64,000 bases of DNA from Phragmites australis (Eukaryota > Streptophyta > Magnoliopsida > Poales > Poaceae): NCBI RefSeq assembly GCF_958298935.1, contig NC_084940.1, positions 22,811,146-22,875,145 on the forward strand, given 5' to 3'. Within the stretch, counting starts at the first letter, position 1, and the number at the start of each line of letters is the position of its first letter. The notes under the pieces were generated by a model. That model saw only the letters and a list, made by a program, of their open reading frames with translations. It was not told where the DNA came from and made no database searches. Positions 60,301 to 64,000 of the stretch are shown here, piece after piece. Both the position numbers and the translations under genes were made by a program.

Positions 60301-61350
60301 TTTAGTGTTTGCTCAAGTGACCTAAGTAAGGGTCGGTTCGTGGAGCGACAACCCAAGAAATATCGTACCAGCCATGAGACCTGGTACGGGATAGGCTTGG
60401 CCTATTAATTAGTGGATTCCAATTTTTGTGCATGCCAAATGGAAGAGTGGATGTGTGGGGACGGCTAAAGCTAGAGTCATTTGGTTAGTGGTATGAGATG
60501 TGTAATGGAAGGGAAGGGTGAAAACTTACTGGAAACTATAAGGCGCAAAAAGGGCTTTTGGGTGGTGTGAAAACCACTTTGACGGTGGTGAAACTTAGTA
60601 GGCGTGCACATACTCAATGAAACTTTGTAACGGCTTTGTTGTGATCTCCGGGCGATACACCATAGGCATGTGTTAAATGCTTGGCCGGCACGGCAATAAG
60701 GAATTCACGACTCATGAAGAAAGCTAGACAACCTCTGTAGAGTTTAAAATCTGATATATCAGTCGTGCTCACGGTCATGAGAGATTTGGATCCTCACATG
60801 ATTAGTTGGTTTGGTTCGATAGTTTTTGGTTACCTGTGGAGGGTATCAGGTCAGATGGTTTGGAAATCTGAAGTGGTTTTTAGAAAGTTAAGAAACATAC
60901 GGAGATGTTTCTAAGAGTTAGATGTTTAGTGGTGAATCACATAGTTAAATAGGATGTTTTTATAACTCTTCATTACCAGTGTTGGCATTTATGCAAATTT
61001 AACCTATTACAGCTTGTTCCTTTATTTAAGCTTGCATGTCATTTGTTTCCCAGACTTGCGGAGGCTGCTCAGACAATGAAGAAGAACTAGGCTACTTCGC
61101 TAACGAAGATGAAGATTGTTAGTCTGGTGGACCCTCGATCGATTGCATGTGGAGGATGGGAGCTGCGCTGTATTTTGCTAGTGTGTTTTAGTTAAAGACT
61201 TTGAGATCTTTCTATTTTTGTTTAAGTTAAGCGTTTTAATAATGACAATGTGTATGATACACTGATGAAGTTGTTGCATGTATAAAACTTGATCCTAGCA
61301 TACATGTAATTTACATCCGGTTTTATCCCTTTATAAAACCAGGTGTGACA
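57330..61350 (+). repeat. 5' LTR, about 4.0 kb
   Basis: It starts TGTAACACCCTGGTTTTA and ends TAAAACCAGGTGTGACA, so the ends are near-perfect inverted repeats with TG...CA termini. A TATA box (TATAAATA) lies at 58426-58433, about 1.1 kb in. Frames within (58385-58639, 58900-59526) are probably not genes. Confidence 0.75.
58426..58433 (+). promoter_or_regulatory. TATA box of the long LTR
   Basis: TATAAATA in the context ggccctataaataggtgttg, with a CA/CT-rich start-site-like region about 30 bases downstream. Confidence 0.55.
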
Positions 61351-61959
61351 GAGATGATATTAGAGCAGTATCGACCGTAGGACGTAAGCCTAGGTAGAAC
61401 GGTCATGATATAAAGAATTTTTAAAAAAACCTATTTTGAAAATCTATCTTCATACTTTTCTAGTCTATATTCTCTACTTACCTACTTCAAACTATTGAGT
61501 AAAATGAATTTCCAACACCTCCCATTTCAAAACTAGTTGTTGAACCAATCCCAATTACTCCGATTGAGAATGATGCTTTTGAAGATCTCAGTTGACGTGT
61601 CTACCTCGAATGAAGATTCAGATGATAAGTTGAAGACACTTTGCTACAAGGATGAAATCATCTACCACAACACTGGAGATATGAGGATCTACCTCTGCGC
61701 CACTCGCAGTTTTAGTTTTTCGAGTCATAGGAGGACTTTCTCTATTCTTCATAAACGTTAGAACGATGTTAGTAGTGTGCTTTTGTGTGGTGTACCTTGA
61801 GTGATTTGGATTTTCTGTTTAAGTGCTGAAGTTCGTTGTCGGATGGTTTAGCATCTGGTAACAACGACATTCCTTATATATTTCTATAGTTGATAGTATA
61901 GTTAGGTTTTCTCCTTCTAGTTCTTTCTCTTCTTGCCCCAACCTTCCTCTCCAATCCTA

Positions 61960-63130
61960 ATCAGATGGTGAACACAAAGAAAGACCAGTATGGTGGACAC
62001 CAACCCCAACAACAATGGCCACAACCAGCATACGCCACCACAATTCAACAAAGAGCAAATTCTAGCAAAACAGGCTCAGATCCTCCAAAGAATGGCTCAG
62101 AACATGGAAAGATTGCTATGGATCACTAAAACTTTGATGTAGAAGATGGACATAGTCAGCAGGATAATAGGAAGAAGAGGAAGATGCTATTCCAAGGATA
62201 AAGAATCAACACATGTCCCCTTATGATAACTCAAGCACCTCTAGAAGGATATATGCTACATCCCAATAATTCGTATATGCCTCAACCTCAAGCACCTGTT
62301 CATTACTCAGATCATCAAACACCTCGTTCTATTCCACCTGTCACTCCTCAAGCCAAGAATAGCCTATCTATTGCCACCTCAGAAAAAGGATGTTACCATT
62401 ACAGGGAAGAAGGACACTTTGTGAGATTTTGTCCTAAGGGATATCCAATATGGGCCAACCTCAACGTTCAGAAGCCTACTCAGTCTTAACCCCAAGCATG
62501 TAATAGAAGTCAGATGCTTGCTCAGAACAATTGTGGACAGCAGCACACTAGGACACGAAGCGGCCCTTGGGAACTCAACACCAATGATTGGGTGATCACC
62601 TACAGCGAATTTCAATCGAACAGGGCCAAATGTTTCAAGACATGCAAAAATCAAGCTAGATCAGTGCAACAAGGCAATCCCATCAATCAAGAATAGGATA
62701 ATACAGCAGAAGGTGATCACCTACAGCGAATTTCAACCGAACAGGGCCAAATGTTTCAAGACATGCAAAAATCAAGCTAGATCAGTGCAACAAGGCAATC
62801 CCATCAATCAAGAATTGGATAATACAGCAGAAAAAGCTCTCCTCTCATGCTCCAACATACAGGTTCCCCATTCTACAAACCTGGACAGAAACAAACCCCA
62901 GGATCCACCTACAAGGAAGGTGTGTTTTGTTGTGGGGAAGAAAGACATTATACCAACCGATGTCCCTTGAGGATTCTTGTTCCTTACACTAAGAAAGTGT
63001 GTTTACACTATGGAGATGAAGGACACTTCGTCAACGAGTGCTCCAAGAGGTATTGTGCTAAACCTAACAAGAAAGTAGTGTGTTTCCGCTATGGAGGAGA
63101 ATGATATTACGCCTATAGATGACCTAAGAA
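61960..63130 (+). pseudogene. Gypsy Gag with four decayed zinc knuckles
   Basis: From about 61965 the frames give a Gln/Pro-rich Gag (MVNTKKDQYGGHQPQQQW) broken by stops. Zinc knuckle sequences follow: GCYHYREEGHFVRFCP near 62391, FCCGEERHYTNRCP near 62925, VCLHYGDEGHFVNEC near 62998 and VCFRYGGE near 63079 (followed by a TGA). Each lacks at least one Cys of CX2CX4HX4C, mostly Cys replaced by Tyr. A 121-bp tandem duplication (62591-62711 and 62712-62832) adds to the damage. It is non-functional. Confidence 0.8.
62591..62832. repeat. 121-bp tandem duplication in gag
   Basis: The segment starting ggtgatcacctacagcgaat occurs at 62591 and again at 62712 with only a few mismatches. Confidence 0.93.
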
Positions 63131-63759
63131 GCTTTCATCCTACAACCAGATTAACCCTCAGCCCCAGATAAAAATCCTAGTTCAGCATTCAGGTCATCAC
63201 AACGTTCAAGCAGCAACTCAAGACAGTCAAGCTCAACAGGATGTTGTCAAGCGTAAAGAAGCTCGGTAGGCACCAAAAAGTTGAGAGTGATATACCAAAT
63301 GTCAAGTGCAACCTTGTAATAATGAGAATCCGATATTATCTCTTCATATCATTAAACCATGTGGCTTAAGAACAATCTGTGTTAAGACTTGAAAGGAAGT
63401 TTTGTTTCCCCTCGTCCTACCCAAGAGATGTTAATGTTTCAACGCTCTATCTCTAGGTTGACTACTTCTTAAGAACTGGAAATGCATATTAATGAAGTTT
63501 GCTCTTTTTAAGGGGGTAGACCCTCTAATCAATATGTTGGTTCTAAAATCAGCAAGAGTAATGGAGTAATTAAGATGTGTCAAAGGAAGGATAATACTCA
63601 GAAACCACACTCAGATCACAAAAGTAACTGACAAGAACAAGTACCATTCCCTCGAAATTAAGATAAGCCTCAGTAAATCTCTAGGAATAAGAAGGTCCGC
63701 CAAGGTCAATTAACAGATGAGAAGATTAAAAAAAATGAAGGAAACCTATCAAGAGTGCT

Positions 63760-63915
63760 AAAGTTACAGATACTTGGGAAATAGTTCAGAAATCACAAAG
63801 ATGTATCAAGATCTCAAGGATCGCTATTTGTGGTACGGAAAGATGAAAGATGTAGCAAAGTATGTTGCCCAATGTGATACATATCAGAGAGTTAAAATAG
63901 TACATCAGAAATAAC
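63760..63915 (+). pseudogene. Gypsy integrase N-terminal fragment
   Basis: One frame reads SEITKMYQDLKDRYLWYGKM and then AKYVAQCDTYQRVK, the integrase zinc-binding end of grass gypsy Pol, in which the second Cys of CDTCQ is Tyr here. A TAA follows. Sequence at both sides is not readable as Pol. Confidence 0.75.
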
Positions 63916-64000
63916 TATAACAGTTGAAGATACTGTAAATGGAATATTAAAAAAAATTACATATTCAGGGTAATAAATCAAGATTTCTTGAGACAAGTTG

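Larger units (their letters stand above)
57330..64000 (+). mobile_element. Ty3/gypsy retrotransposon with very long LTR, runs off right edge
   Basis: A 5' LTR (57330-61350) is followed by a mutated primer-binding-like word (atgatattagagca, 61354-61367), a gag region with zinc knuckles and a piece of integrase near 63780-63900. Order and motifs fit Ty3/gypsy. The distance from gag to integrase (under 1 kb) shows that reverse transcriptase has been deleted. The element is heavily mutated. Confidence 0.75.

Overview
The window is nuclear DNA from a grass (Poaceae). The evidence is grass-type LTR retrotransposons, CACTA elements with Ulp1-like genes, an FBD-type F-box relic, and two intron-rich plant genes with GT-AG introns. 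Most of the 64 kb is nested, decaying transposon sequence. A genus cannot be assigned from sequence alone.

Layout. 1-2080: right end of a CACTA element with a broken Ulp1-like gene. 2801-3303: long hairpin. 3304-4274: CACTA debris. 5017-6077: ~1 kb foldback element. 7187-10163: two Sirevirus-like LTR ends in opposite orientation. 10164-12459: CACTA-type element carrying a broken FBD/LRR F-box gene. 13054-13128: AT microsatellite. 17097-25874: minus-strand Ty3/gypsy element with both LTRs and an exact 5-bp target duplication. 26245-27468: short CACTA element related to the first one. 28526 to about 35990: minus-strand Ty1/copia element split by a 2982-bp solo LTR (31974-34955). 36037-38150: tandem repeat arrays, with an LTR-like promoter end near 39475. 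40467 to about 42400: CACTA-like element with an acidic ORF. 43990 to about 47200: a second CACTA with a Ulp1-like gene. 47225-47845: hAT relic.

The only intact host genes form a convergent pair in the island 48.5-56.0 kb. The first (plus strand, 48548-51158, 7 exons, 231 aa by my exon join) joins an N-terminal ubiquitin-like domain to a membrane-associated SAYSvFN domain, as in animal SAYSD1. The second (minus strand, 56026-51771, 10 exons, 607 aa) is a CVP2-type inositol polyphosphate 5-phosphatase with all catalytic motifs. Both reading frames stay open across every proposed splice junction. From 57330 a plus-strand gypsy element with a ~4.0 kb LTR runs off the right edge.

No RNA genes, CRISPR arrays or operons are visible. 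Three tRNA-like A-box/B-box modules occur inside or near transposon sequence. Four diverged copies of a non-coding segment (near 26.0, 27.9, 40.2 and 42.8 kb) suggest an old local duplication later split by transposons.
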